A DNA stretch of 64,000 nt from Panulirus ornatus (GCF_036320965.1 NC_092287.1:15757005-15821004); one strand, 5' to 3'; shown: positions 1-12,723, counted from the stretch's first letter. Notes: generated by a model not told the origin, from the sequence alone. Numbers and translations: made by a program.

Positions 1-2551
1 GCCTAAATGTGTGTGGATGTAACCAATATGTGAAAAAAGGAGAGATAGGTAGTATGTTTGAGGAAAGGAACGTGGATGTTTTGGCTCTGAGTGAAACGAA
101 GCTCAAGGGTGAAGGGGAAGAGTGGTTTGGGAATGTCTTGGGAGTAAAGTCAGGGGTTAGTGAGAAGACAAGAGCAAGGGATGGAGTAGCAGTACTCCTG
201 AAACAGGAGTTGTGGGAGTATGTGATAGAATGTAAGAAAGTAAATTCTCGATTAATATGGGTAAAACTGAAAGTTGATGGAGAGAGATGGGTGATTATTG
301 GTGCATATGCACCTGGGCATGAGAAGAAAGATCATGAGAGGCAAGTGTTTTAGAAGCTGAATGAGTGTGTTGGTGGTTTTGATGCACGAGACCGGGTTAC
401 AGTGATGGGTGATTTGAATGCAAAGGTGAGTAATGTGGCAGTTGAGGGAATAATTGGTGTACATGGGGTGTTCAGTGTTGTAAATGGAAATGGTGAAGAG
501 CTTGTAGATTTATGTGCTGAAAAAGGACTGGTGGTTGGTAATACCTGGTTTAAAAGGCGAGATATACATAAGTATACTTATGTAAGTAGGAGAGATGGCC
601 AGAGAGCGTTATTGGATTACGTGTTAATTGACAGGCGCGCGAAAGAGAGACTTTTGGATGTTAATGTGCTGAGAGGTGCAACTGGAGGGATGTCTGATCA
701 TTATCTTGTGGAGGCTAAGGTGAAGATTTGTAGGGGTTTTCAGAAAAAAAGAGTGAATGTTGGGGTGAAGAGGGTGGTGAGAGTAAGTGAGCTTGGGAAG
801 GAGACTTGTGTGAGGAAGTACCAGGAGAGACTGAGTACAGAATGGAAAAAGGTGAGAACAATGGAAGTAAGGGGAGTGGGGGAGGAATGGGATGTATTTA
901 GGGAATCAGTGAGGGATTGCGCAAAAGATGCTTGTGGCATGAGAAGAGTGGGAGGTGGGTTGATTAGAAAGGGTAGTGAGTGGTGGGATGAAGTAAGAGT
1001 ATTAGTGAAAGAGAAGAGAGAGGCATTTGGACGATTTTTGCAGGGAAAAAATGCAATTGAGTGGGAGACGTATAAAAGAAAGAGACAGGAGGTCAAGAGA
1101 AAGGTGCAAGAGGTGAAAAAAAGGGCAAATGAGAGTTGGGGTGAGAGACTATCATTAAATTTTAGGGAGAATAAAAAGATGTTCTGGAAGGAGGTTAATA
1201 AAGTGCGTAAGACAAGGGGGCAAATGGGAACTTCAGTGAAGGGCGCAAATGGGGAGGTGATAACAGGTAGTGGTGATGTGAGAAGGAGATGGAGTGAGTA
1301 TTTTGAAGGTTTGTTGAATGTGTTTGATGATAGAGTGGCAGATATAAGGTGTTTTGGTCGAGGTGGTGTGCAAAGTGAGAGGGTTAGGGAAAATGATTTG
1401 GTAAAAAGAGAAGAGTAGTAAAAGCTTTGCGGAAGATGAAAGCCGGCAAGGCAGCAGGTTTGGATGGTATTGCAGTGGAATTTATTAAAAAAGGGGATGA
1501 CTGTATTGTTGACTGGTTGGTAAGGTTATTTAATGTATGTATGACTCACGGTGAGGTGCCTGAGGATTGGCGGAATGTGTGCATAGTGCCATTGTACAAA
1601 GGCAAAGGGGATAAGAGTGAGTGCTCAAATTACAGAGGTATAAGTTTGTTGAGTATTCCTGGTAAATCATATGGGAGGGTATTGATTGAGAGGGTGAAGG
1701 AATGTACAGAGCATCAGATTGGGGAAGAGCAGTGTGGTTTCAGAAGTGGTAGAGGATATGTGGATCAGGTGTTTGCTTTGAAGAATGTATGTGAGAAATA
1801 CTTAGAAAAGCAAATGGATTTGTATGTAGCATTTATGGATCTGGAGAAGGCATATGATAGAGTTGATAGAGATGCTATGTGGAAGGTATTAAGAATATAT
1901 GGTGTGGGAGGCAAGTTGTTAGAAGCAGTGAAAAGTTTTTATAGAGGATGTAAGGCATGTGTTCGTGTAGGAAGAGAGGAAAGTGATTGGTTCTCAGTGA
2001 ATGTAGGTTTGCGGCTGGGGTGTGTGATGTCTCCATGGTTGTTTAATTTGTTTATGGATGGGGTTGTTAGAGAGGTGAATGCTAGAGTTTTGGAAAGAGG
2101 GGCAAGTATGAAGTCTGTTGGGATGAGAGAGCTTGGTAAGTGAGTCAGTTGTTGTTCGCTGATGATACAAGGCTGGTGGCTGATTCATGTGAGAAACTGC
2201 AGAAGCTGGTGACTGAGTTTGGTAAAGTGTGTGAAAGAAGAAAGTTAAGAGTAAATGTGAATAAGAGCAAGGTTATTAGGTAACGTAGGGTTGAGGGTCA
2301 AGTCAATTGGGAGGTGAGTTTGAATGGAGAAAAACTGGAGGAAGTGAAGTGTTTTAGATATCTGGGAGTGGATCTGGCAGCGGATGGAACCATGGAAGCG
2401 GAAGTGGATCATAGGGTGGGGAGGGGGCGAAAATTCTGGGAGCCTTGAAGAATGTGTGGAAGTCGAGAACATTATCTCGGAAAGCAAAAATGGGTATGTT
2501 TGAAGGAATAGTGGTTCCAACAATGTTGTATGGTTGCGAGGCGTGGGCTAT
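1..2551 (+). mobile_element. RTE-like LINE copy A, 5' cut by window edge and 3' truncated
   Basis: Non-LTR retrotransposon remnant. It enters at the first endonuclease motif (LNVCGCN) and shows LSETKL, GAYAPG, MGDLNAKV, LDYVLID and SDHYLV, all of the APE-type nuclease that nicks target DNA. A basic linker follows, then reverse transcriptase with [27 protein letters not shown] (catalytic Asp) and CVMSPWLFNLFMDG. The longest open pieces are 402-1418 and 1427-2143. It is dead: a TAG stands where other copies have Trp (near 350), one G is lost near 1415 and another near 2128, and a stop lies at 2281. It ends at YGCEAWA and is joined tail to tail to an inverted copy through a shared CTAT (2548-2551). 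It is the mirror partner of the copy at 15431-18237. Family assignment to RTE-like rests on the EN plus RT in one ORF and the C-terminal GHMERM and GRPNWRW motifs; another RTE-related clade is possible. Confidence 0.9.
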
Positions 2552-4180
2552 TCCTTCAAACATACCCATTTTTCCTTTCCGAGATAATGTTCTCGACTTC
2601 CACACATTCTTCAAGGCTCCCAGATATTTTCGCCCCCTCCCCCACCCTATGATCCACTTCCGCTCCCATGGTTCCATCCGCTGCCAGATCCACTCCCAGA
2701 TATCTAAAGCATTTCACTTCCACCAGTTTTTCTCCATTCAAAGTTCACCTCCCAATTGACTTGACCCTCAACCCTACTGTACCTAATAACCTTGCTCTTA
2801 TTCACATTTACTCTTAACTTTCTTCTTCCACACACTTTACCAAACTCAGTCACCAGCTTCTGCAGTTTCTCACATGAATCAGCCACAAGCGCTGTATCAT
2901 CAGCGAACAACAACTGACTCACTTCCCAAGCTCTCTCATCCCCAACAGACTTCATACTTGCCCCTCTTTCCAAAAATCTTGCATTCACCTCCCTAACAAC
3001 CCCATCCACAAACAAATTAAACAACCGTGGAGACATCACACACCCCTGCCGCAAACCTATATTCACTCAGAACCAATCACTTTCCTCTCTTCCTACACGT
3101 ACACATGCCTTACATCCTCGATAAAAACTTTTCACTGCTTCTAACAACTTGCCTCCTACACCATATATATTGAGTACCTTCCACAGGGCATCTCTATCAA
3201 CTCTATCATATGCCTTCTCCAGATCCATGAATGCTACATACAAATCCATTTGCTTTTCTAAGTATTCCTCACTTACATTCTTCAAAGCAAACACCTGATC
3301 CACACATCCTCTACCACTTCTGAAACCACATTGCTCTTCCCCAATCTGATGCTCTGTACATGCCTTCACCCATACAATCAATACCCTCGCATATAATTTT
3401 CCAGGAATACACAAGAAAATTATACTTCTGTAATTTGAGCACTCACTCTTATCCCCTTTGCCTTTGTACAATGGCAGTATGCACGCACTCCGCCAATCCT
3501 CTGGCACCTCACCATGAATCATACATACATTAAATAACCTTACCAACGGGTCAACAATACAGTCACCCCCTTTTTCTTATAGATTCCACTGCAATACCAT
3601 CCAAACCTGCTGCCTTGCCGGCTTTCATCTTCTGCAAAGCTTTTACTACCTCTTCTCAGTTTACCAAATCATTTTCCCTCACCCTCTCACTTTGCACACC
3701 ATCTCGACCAAAACACCCTATATCTGCCACTCTATCATCAAAAACATTCAACAAACCTTCAAAATACTCACTCCATCTCCTCACATCACCGCTACTTGTT
3801 ATCACCTCCACATTTGCGCCCTTCACTGAAGTTTCCATTTTCTCCCTTGTCTTACGCACTTTATTTACCTCCATCCAGAACATCTTTTTATTCTCCCTAA
3901 AATTTAATGATACTCTCTCACCCCAACTCTCATTTGCCCTCTTTCTCACCTCTTGCACCTTAGTCTTGACCTCCTGTCTCTTCCTTTTATACATATCCCA
4001 CTCATTTGCATTTCTCCCTGCAAAAATCGTCCAAATGCCTCCTTCTTCTCTTTCACTAATAATCTTACCTCTTCATCCCACCACTAACTACACTTTCTAA
4101 TCAACCCACATCCCAAGCTTCTCATGCCACAAACATCTTTTGCGCAAGCCATCACTGCTTCCGTAAATACATCCCATATA
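2548..4180 (-). mobile_element. RTE-like LINE copy B, linker plus RT fragment
   Basis: Antisense LINE piece running from the linker ([15 protein letters not shown], near 3930) through the RT core (LFNVCMIHGEVPEDW, FRSGRGCVDQVF, FMDLEKAYDRV, FADDTALV) to the region after motif C. Open pieces are 3656-3994, 3067-3546, 2704-3066 and 2556-2741, separated by frameshifts and stops. It carries the private variants [18 protein letters not shown] and a one-residue deletion in DVRRWSEYF. Both also occur in the copy at 14526-15431, showing that the two are mirror duplicates. Its 5' side ends in a small hairpin of LINE sequence at 4152-4212. Confidence 0.88.
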
Positions 4181-4212
4181 TGTATATATGGGATGTATTT
4201 AGGGAAGCAGTA
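4152..4212. repeat. Small LINE-derived hairpin
   Basis: About 25 bases of LINE linker sequence (reading GGGATGTATTTAGGGAAGC on the plus side) stand next to their own reverse complement with a short AT apex. The same hairpin lies at 14509-14561 in the other palindrome arm. It marks a snap-back junction between copy B and the next TA tract. Confidence 0.8.
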
Positions 4213-4235
4213 CATATATATATATATATGTTCTT

Positions 4236-5203
4236 TTTTTCTTTCTTTCTTTTTTGCTTTGTCGTTGTCTCCCGCGTTTGCGAGGTAGCGCAAGGAAACA
4301 GACGAAAGAAATGGCCCAACCCACCCACATACACATGTATATACATACGTTCACACACGCAAATATACATACCTACAGAGCTTTCCATGGTTTACCCCAG
4401 ACGCTTCACATGCCCTGATTCAATCCAGTGAGAGCACGTCAACCCCGGTATACCACATCGCTCCAATTCACTCTATTCCTTGCCCTCCTTTCACCCTCCT
4501 GCATGTTCAGGCCCCGATCACACAAAATCTTTTTCACTCCATCTTTCCACCTACAATTTGGTGTCCCACTTCTCGTTCCCTCCACCTCCGACACATATAT
4601 CCTCTTGGTAAATCTTTCCTCACTCATTCTCTCCATGTGCCCAAACCATTTCAAAACACCCTCTTCTGCTCTCTCAACCACGCTCTTTTTATTTCGACAT
4701 ATCTCTCTTACCATTACGTTACTTACTCGATCAAACCACCTCACACCACACATTGTCCTCAAACATCTCATTTCCAGCACATCCATCCTCCTGCGCACAA
4801 CTCTATCCATAGCCCACGCCTCGCAACCATACAACATTGTTGGAACCATTATTCCTTCAAACATACCCATTTTTCCTTTCCGAGATAATGTTCCCGACTT
4901 CTACACATTCTTCAAGGCTCCCAGGATTTTCGCCCCCTCCCCCTCACTATGATCCACTTCCGCTTCCATGGTTCCATCCGCTGCCAGATCCACGTCCAGA
5001 TATCTAAAACACTTTACTTCCTCCAGTTTTTCTCCATTCAAACTTACCTCCCAATTGACTTTACCCTCAACCCTACTGTACCTAATTACCTTGCTCTCAT
5101 TCACATTTACTCTTAACTTTCTTCTTTCACACAATTTACCAAACTCAGTCACTAGTTTCTGCAGTTTCTCACATGAATCAGCCACCAGCGCTGTATCATC
5201 TGT

Positions 5204-5206
<3 letters not shown>
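4236..5206 (-). mobile_element. RTE-like LINE copy C, 3' end fragment
   Basis: 5'-truncated LINE. The coding part starts directly at RT motif C (DDTALVADSCEKLQ, near 5200) and runs to the normal C-terminus (NRVNWSDVVYRG, 4439). Open pieces are 4901-5200 and 4439-4870. The short-form 3'UTR follows, to a T-run (antisense A-tail) near 4230-4255. Its 5' side abuts a TA tract (5207-5267). This unit has no equivalent in the right palindrome arm, so it is either a left-arm duplication of the 3' end of copy D or a right-arm loss. Confidence 0.88.

Positions 5207-5267
<61 letters not shown>
5207..5267. repeat. (TA)n microsatellite
   Basis: About 60 bp of TA repeats followed by a T-run. It separates the 5' truncation of copy C from the 3' tail of copy D. 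Confidence 0.98.
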
Positions 5268-5270
<3 letters not shown>

Positions 5271-7005
5271 TTATTTTTTTTTTTTTTTTGCTTTGTCGTT
5301 GTCTCCCGCGTTTGCGAGGTAGCGCAAGGAAACAGACGAAAGAAATGGCCCAACCCACCCCCATACACATGTATATACATACGTCCACACACGCAAATAT
5401 ACATACCTACACAGCTTTCCATGGTTTACCCCAGACGCTTCACATGCCCTGATTCAATCCACTGACAGCACGTCAACCCCGGTATACCACATCGCTCCAA
5501 TTCACTCTATTCCTTGCCCTCCTTTCACCCTCCTGCATGTTCAGGCCCCGATCACACAAAATCTTTTTCACTCCATCTTTCCACCTCCAATTTGGTCTCC
5601 CTCTTCTCCTCGTTCCTTCCACCTCCGACACATATATCCTCTTGGTCAATCTTTCCTCACTCATTCTCTCCATGTGCCCAAACCATTTCAAAACACCCTC
5701 TTCTGCTCTCTCAACCACGCTCTTTTTATTTCCACACATCTCTCTTACCCTTACGTCACTTACTCGATCAAACAACCTCACACTACACATTGTCCTCAAA
5801 CATCTCATTTCCAGCACATCCATCCTCCTGCGCACCACTCTATCCATAGCCCACGCCTCGCAACCATACAACATTGTTGGAACCACTATTCCTTCAAACA
5901 TACCCATTTTTGCTTTCCGAGATAATGTTCTCGACTTCCACACATTCTTCAAGGCTCCCAGAATTTTCGCCCCCTCCCCCACCCTGTGATCCACTTCCGC
6001 TTCCATGGTTCCATCCGCTGCCAGATTCACTCCCAGATATCTAAAACACTTCACTTCCTCCAGTTTTTCTCCATTCAAACTCACCTCCCAATTGACTTGA
6101 CCCTCAACCCTATTGTACCTAATAACCTTGCTCTTATTCACATTTACTCTTAACTTTCTTCTTTCACACACTTTACCAAACTCAGTAACCAGCTTCTGCA
6201 GTTTCTCACATGAATCAGCCACCAGCGCTGTATCATCAGCGAACAACAACTGACTCACTTCCCAAGCTCTCTCATCCACAACAGACTTCATACTTGCCCC
6301 TCTTTCCAAAACTCTTGCATTCACCTCCCTAACAACCCCATCCATAAACAAATTAAACAACCATGGAGACATCACACACCCCTGCCGCAAACCTACATTC
6401 ACTGAGAACCAATCACTTTCCTCTCTTCCTACACGTACACATGCCTTACATCCTCGATAAAAACCTTTCACTGCTTCTAACAACTTGCCTCCCACACCAT
6501 ATATTCTTAATACCTTCCACAGAGCATCTCTATCAACTCTATCATATACCATCTCCAGATCCATAGATGCTACATACAAATCCATTTGCTTTTCTAAGTA
6601 TTTCTCACATACATTCTTCAAAGCAAACTCCTGATCCACACATCCTCTACCACTTCTGAAACCACACTGCTCTTCCCCAATCTGATGCCCTGTACATGCC
6701 TTCACCCTCTCAATCAATACCCTCCCATATAATTTACCAGGAATACTCAACAAACTTATACCTCTGTAATTTGAGCACTCACTCTAATCCCCTTTGCCTT
6801 TGTACAATGGCACTATGCACGCACTCCGCCAATCCTCAGGCACCTCACCATGAGTCATACATACATTAAATAACCTTACCAACCAGTCAACAATACGGTC
6901 ACCCCCTTTTTTAATAAATTCCACTGCAATACCATCCAAACCTGCTGCCTTGCCGGCTTTCATCTTCCGCAAAGCTTTTACTACCTCTTCTCTGTTTACC
7001 AAATA
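5268..7005 (-). mobile_element. RTE-like LINE copy D, RT to 3' end
   Basis: Antisense 5'-truncated LINE. It starts at [21 protein letters not shown] (7002) at the front of the RT, with FRSGRGCVDQ, LLFADDTALV, FRYLGV, YGCEAWAMDR, FGHMERM and RGRPNWRWKDG, and ends at 5473. Reading is continuous from 7002 to 5473 in one frame except a single TAG at 6784-6786 (Lys to stop after YKGKGD). The short 3'UTR and T-run occupy 5268-5472. Motif A is altered to SMDLEMVYDRV, but the Asp is kept. Its mirror copy is at 12745-14480. Head to head with copy E across a TA tract. Confidence 0.92.
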
Positions 7006-7008
7006 TAT

Positions 7009-7032
7009 TTATATATATATATATATATATAT
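7009..7032. repeat. (TA)n microsatellite between two LINE heads
   Basis: Short TA tract separating the truncated head of copy D (-) from the 5'UTR of copy E (+). It is mirrored at 12724-12744. Confidence 0.95.
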
Positions 7033-9408
7033 AGGGGAAAGGGGAGGAACAATACTTCCCACGCATTCCTTACGTGTCGTAGAAGGCGACTAAAGGGGAT
7101 GGGAGCCGTGGGATGGAAGCCCTGAATACCTTATATTTTAACTTTCTAAAAGGGGAAACAGAAGAAGGAGTCACGCGGGGAGTGCTCATCCTCCTCGAAG
7201 GCTTTGATTGGGGTGTCTAAATGTGTGTGCATGTAACTAATATCAGAAAAAAGTATAGATAGGTAGTATGTTTGAGGAAAGGAACCTGTACGTTTTGGCT
7301 TTGGGTGAAACGAAGCTCAAGGGTAAAGGAGAAGAGTGGTTTGAAACTGTCTTCCGAGTAAAGTGAGGGTTAGTTAGAGGACTAGAGGAAGGGAAGGAGT
7401 AGCGCTAATCCTGAAACAGGAGTGGTGGCAGTATGTGATAGTGTAAGAAAGTAAACTCTAGATTGATATGGGTAAAACTGAAAGTGGATGGAGAGAGATG
7501 GGTTATTATTGGTGCATATACACCTTGGCATGAAAAGATAGATCATGAGAGGCAAGTGTTTTGGGAGCAGCTGAGTGACTGTGCTAGTAGTTTTGATGCA
7601 AGAGACCGGGTTATAGTGATGGGTGATTTGAATGCAAAGGTGATTAATGTGGCAGTTGAGGGAATAATTGGTGAACATGGGATGTTCAGTGTTGTAAATG
7701 GAAATGGTGAAGAGCTTGTAGATTTATATGCTGAAAAAGGACTGGTGATTGGGAATACCTGGTTAAAAAAGAGATATATACATAAGTATACGTATGGAAG
7801 TAGGAGAGATGGCCAGAGAGCGTTATTGGATTACGTGTTAATTGATAGGCGCGCGAAAAAGAGACTTTTGGTTGTTAATGTGCTGAGAGGTGCAACTGAA
7901 GGGATGGCTGATCATCATCTTGTGGAGGCGAAGGTGAAAATTTGTAGAGGTTTTCAGAAAAGAAGAGTGAATGTTGGGATGAAAAAAGTTGTGAGAGTAA
8001 GTGAGCTTGGGAAGGAGACTTGTGTGAGGAAGTACCAGGAGAGACTGAGTACAGAATGAAAAAAGGTGAGAACAAAGGACGTAGGGGGAGTGGGGAAGGA
8101 AAGGGATGTATTTAGTGAAGCAGTGACGGCGTGCACAAAATATGCTCGTGGCATTTGAAGCGTGGAAGGTGGGCAGATTAGAAAGGGTAGTGAATGGCGA
8201 GATGAAGAAGTAAGAATGTTAGTGAAAGAGAAGAGAGAGGCATTTGGACGATTTTTGCAGGGAAATAATGCAAATGAGTGGGAGATGTATAAAAGAAAGA
8301 GAGAGGAGGTCAAGAGAAAGGTGTAAGAGGTGAAAAAGAGGGCAAATGAGAGTTGGGGTGAGAGATTATCACTAAATTTTAGGGAGAATAAAAAGATGTT
8401 TTGGAAGGAGGTAAATAAAGTGTATAAGACAAGTGAACAAATGGGAACCTCAGCGAACGGTGTAAGTGGGGAGGTGATAACAAGTAGTGGTGATGTAAGA
8501 AGGATAAGGAGTGAGTATTTTGAAGGTCTCTTGAATGTGTTTGATGGTGGAGTGGCTGATGTAGGGAGTTTTCGCCAAGTTGGTGTGCAAAGGGAGAGGT
8601 TTAGAGAAAATGATTTAGTAAACAGAGAAGAGGTAGTAAAAGCTTTGCGGAAGATGAAAGCAGGCAAGGCAGCGGGTTTGGATGGTATTGCAGTGGAGTT
8701 TATTAAAAATGTGGTGACTGTATTGTTGACTGGTTGGAAAGGTTATTTAATGTATGTAAGACGCATGGTGAGGTGCCTGAGGGTTGGCGGAATGCTTGCA
8801 TAGTGCATTGTACCAAGGGAAAGGGGATAAAAGTGAGTGCTCAAATTACAGAGGTATAAGTTTGTTGAGTATTCCTGGAAAATTACATGGGAGGCTGTTG
8901 ATTGAGAGGTGAAGGCATGTGCAGAGCATCAGATTGGGGAAGAGTAGTGTGGTGTCAGAAGTGGTAGAGGATGTTTGGATTAGGTGCTTGCTTTGAAGAA
9001 TGTATGTAAGAAATACTTAGAAAAGCAAATGGATTTGTATGTAGCATTTATTGATCTGGAGAAGGTATATGATAGAGTTGATTGAGATGCTCTGTGGAAG
9101 GTATTAAGTGTATATGGTGTGGGAGGCAAGTCTTTAGAATCATGTAAAGCATGCGTACGTGAAGGAAGAAAGGAAAGTGATTGGTTCTCAGTGAATGTTG
9201 GTTTCCGGCAGGGGTGTGTGATGTCTCCACGGCTGTTTAATTCGTTTATGGATGGGGTTGTTAGGGAGGTGAATGCAAGAGTTTTGGAAAGAGGGGCAAG
9301 TACACAGTCTGTTGTGAATGAGAGAGCTTGATAAGTGATCCAGTTTTTGTTCGCTGATGATACAGCGCTGGTGGCTGATTCATGTGAGACACTGCAAAAG
9401 CTGGTGCC
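7033..9408 (+). mobile_element. RTE-like LINE copy E, 5' end to RT motif C
   Basis: It begins with the LINE 5'UTR (AGGGGAAAGGGGAGGAAC, GTCGTAGAAGGCGACTAAAG). A damaged EN domain follows (open 7463-8059: GAYTPWHEK, VMGDLNAKV, LLDYVLID, MADHHLVEAK). Next come the linker and RT start (8330-8803, [17 protein letters not shown]) and then a frameshifted RT to FADDTALVADSCETLQKLV. It stops abruptly at 9408, where an antisense short element begins. It is a near-identical mirror of copy F (9606-12723), which continues past this point to a real 3' end, so the left copy is the truncated one. Confidence 0.9.
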
Positions 9409-9605
9409 ATTAAGAACAGAGGACTGGGCCTTTGAGGGAATACCCTCACCTGGCCCAATTCTCTGTTCCTTCTTTTGGAAAATTAAAAAAAAAAAAAAAA
9501 AAAACGAAAGGGGAGGATTTCCAGCCCCCCTCTCCCTCCCCTTTTAGCCGCCTTCTACGACACGCAGGGAATACGTGGGAAGTATTCTTAATCCCCTATC
9601 CCCAG
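9409..9605 (-). mobile_element. Short LINE-derived non-autonomous element, copy S1
   Basis: Antisense copy of the short element. From its tail side it reads TTAAGAACAGAGGACTGGGC, then the CTTCTTTTGGAAAATT and A-run block, then GGAGGATTTCCAGCCCCC, GCCTTCTACGACACGCAGGG and CCCCTATCCCCAGGGAT. The last 30-40 bp of its 3' end (the GCGGGAAATGGCGAATAG block) are missing at the junction with copy E. It sits at the centre of the giant palindrome. Confidence 0.8.
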
Positions 9606-12600
9606 GGATAAAATATCATTGCCTTGGTTTAATCCATTGACAGCACGTCAATCCCGGTATATCACATCGTTACAATTCACTGTACTCCTTGCACGCCTCT
9701 CACCTTCCTGCATGTTCACGCCCCGATCACTCAAAATCTCTTTCACTCCATCTTTCCACCTCAAATTGGGTCTCCCACTTCTCCTCGTTCCCTCCACATC
9801 TTACACATATATCCTCTTGGTCAATCTTTCCTCACTCATTCTCTCCATGTGACCAAACCACTTCAAAACACCCTCTACTGCTCTCTCGACGACACTCCTT
9901 TTATTACCACACTTCTCTCTTGCCCTATTATTATTTACTCGAACATACCACCTCACACCACATATTGTCCTCAAACATCTCATTTCCAGCACATCCACCC
10001 CCCGCCGCACAACTCTATCTGTAGCCCACGCCTCGAAACCATATAAAATTGTTGGAATCTCTATTCCTTCAAACATACCCATTTTTGATTTCCGTGATAA
10101 CGTTCTCGACTTCCACACATTCTTCAACGCTCCCAGAACTTTCACCCCCTCCCCCATCGTATGATTCACTTCCGCTTCCATGGTTTCATGCGCTGCCAAA
10201 TCCACCCCCGGATATCTAAAACACTTCACTTCCTCCACTTTTTCTCCATTTAAAATTACCTCCCAGTTTTCATGTTCCTCAAACCTACGGTACCTTGCTC
10301 TTATTCACACTTACTCTCAGCTTTCTTCTTTCACACACTTTACCAAACTCAGGCACCAGCTTTTGCAGTGTCTCACATGAATCAGCCACAAGCGCTGTAT
10401 CATCAGCGAACAAAAACTGGATCACTTATCAAGCTCTCTCATTCACAACAGACTGTGTACTTGCCCCTCTTTCCAAAACTCTTGCATTCACCACCCTAAC
10501 AACCCCATCCATAAACGAATTAAACAGCCGTGGAGACATCACACACCCCTGCTGGAAACCAACATTCACTGAGAACCAATCACTTTCCTTTCTTCCTTCA
10601 CGTACGCATGCTTTACATGATTCTAAAAACTTGCCTCCCACACCATATACTCTTAATACCTTCCACAGAGCATCTCCATCAACTCTATCATGTGTCTTCT
10701 CCAGATCAATAAATGCTACATACAAATCCATTTGCTTTTCTAAGTATTTCTTACATACATTCTTCAAAGCAAGCACCTAATCCAAACATCCTCTACCACT
10801 TCTGACACCACACTACTCTTCCCCAATCTGATGCTCTGCACATGCCTTCACCTCTCAATCAACAGCCTCCCATGTAATTTTCCAGGAATACTCAACAAAC
10901 TTATACCTCTGTAATTTGAGCACTCACTTTTATCCCCTTTCCCTTGGTACAATGCACTATGCAAGCATTCCGCCAACCCTCAGGCACCTCACCATGCGTC
11001 TTACATACATTAAATAACCTTTCCAACCAGTCAACAATACAGTCACCACATTTTTAATAAACTCCACTGCAATACCATCCAAACCCGCTGCCTTGCCTGC
11101 TTTCATCTTCCGCAAAGCTTTTACTACCTCTTCTCTGTTTACTAAATCATTTTCTCTAAACCTCTCCCTTTGCACACCAACTTGGCGAAAACTCCCTACA
11201 TCAGCCACTCTACCATCAAACACATTCAAGAGACCTTCAAAATACTCACTCCTTATCCTTCTTACATCACCACTACTTGTTATCACCTCCCCACTTACAC
11301 CGTTCGCTGAGGTTCCCATTTGTTCCCTTGTCTTATACACTTTATTTACCTCCTTCCAAAACATCTTTTTATTCTCCCTAAAATTTAGTGATAATCTCTC
11401 ACCCCAACTCTCATTTGCCCTCTTTTTCACCTCTTACACCTTTCTCTTGACCTCCTCTCTCTTTCTTTTATACATCTCCCACTCATTTGCATTATTTCCC
11501 TGCAAAAATCGTCCAAATGCCTCTCTCTTCTCTTTCACTAACATTCTTACTTCTTCATCTCGCCATTCACTACCCTTTCTAATCTGCCCACCTTCCACGC
11601 TTCAAATGCCACGAGCATATTTTGTGTACGCCGTCACTGCTTCACTAAATACATCCCTTTCCTTCCCCACTCCCCCTACGTCCTTTGTTCTCACCTTTTT
11701 TCATTCTGTACTCAGTCTCTCCTGGTACTTCCTCACACAAGTCTACTTCCCAAGCTCACTTACTCTCACAACTTTTTTCATCCCAACATTCACTCTTCTT
11801 TTCTGAAAACCTCTACAAATTTTCACCTTCGCCTCCACAAGATGATCAGCCATCCCTTCAGTTGCACCTCTCAGCACATTAACAACCAAAAGTCTCTTTT
11901 TCGCGCGCCTATCAATTAACACGTAATCCAATAACGCTCTCTGGCCATCTCTCCTACTTCCGTACGTATACTTATGTATATATCTCTTTTTTAACCAGGT
12001 ATTCCCAATCACCAGTCCTTTTTCAGCATATAAATCTACAAGCTCTTCACCATTTCCATTTACAACACTGAACATCCCATGTTCACCAATTATTCCCTCA
12101 ACTGCCACATTACTCACCTTTGCATTCAAATCACCCATCACTATAACCCGGTCTCTTGCATCAAAACTACTAGCACAGTCACTCAGCTGCTCCCAAATCA
12201 CTTGCCTCTCATGATCTATCTTTTCATGCCAAGGTGTATATGCACCAATAATAACCCATCTCTCTCCATCCACTTTCAGTTTTACCCATATCAATCTAGA
12301 GTTTACTTTCTTACACTATCACATACTGCCACCACTCCTGTTTCAGGAGTAGTGCTACTCCTTCCCTTCCTCTAGTCCTCTCACTAACCCTCACTTTACT
12401 CGGAAGACAGTTTCAAACCACTCTTCTCCTTTACCCTTGAGCTTCGTTTCACCCAAAGCCAAAACGTACAGGTTCCTTTCCTCAAACATACTACCTATCT
12501 ATCCTTTTTTCTGATCTTAGCTACATGCACACACATTTAGACACACCAATCTAAGCCTTCGAGGAGGATGAGCACTCCCCGCGTGACTCCTTCTTCTGTT

Positions 12601-12723
12601 TCCCCTTTTAGAAAGTTAAAATATAAGGTATTGAGGGCTTCCATCCCACGGCTCCCATCCCCTTTAGTCGCCTTCTACGACACGTGAGGCATGCGTGGGA
12701 AGTATTGTTCCTCCACTTTCCCC
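9606..12723 (-). mobile_element. RTE-like LINE copy F, 5'UTR to C-terminal coding end
   Basis: Antisense LINE with its 5'UTR at about 12540-12723 and degraded EN (11743-12294: GAYTPWHEK, VMGDLNAKV, LLDYVLID). The linker and RT front lie at 10957-11430 and the RT middle at 10429-10776 (FIDLEKTHDRV, QQGCVMSPRLFN). The C-terminal third is at 9801-10238 (FRYPGVDLAA, RRGVDVLEMRCLRTICGV, GHMERM). Many frameshifts and stops make it non-functional. Its C-terminal part is more diverged from the other copies, suggesting an older subfamily. The mirror copy E lacks everything 3' of 10340. Confidence 0.88.

Noticed and set aside
740..1096. Antisense Ser/Phe-rich frames over the LINE linker
   Set aside because: Shadow of the Lys/Glu-rich sense reading.
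5537..5989. Recurring antisense frames such as MFRPRSHKIFF and MPSFHPPACSGP
   Set aside because: They lie opposite the LINE C-terminal coding part in every copy; they stay open because the sense strand is purine-rich, and show no domain of their own.
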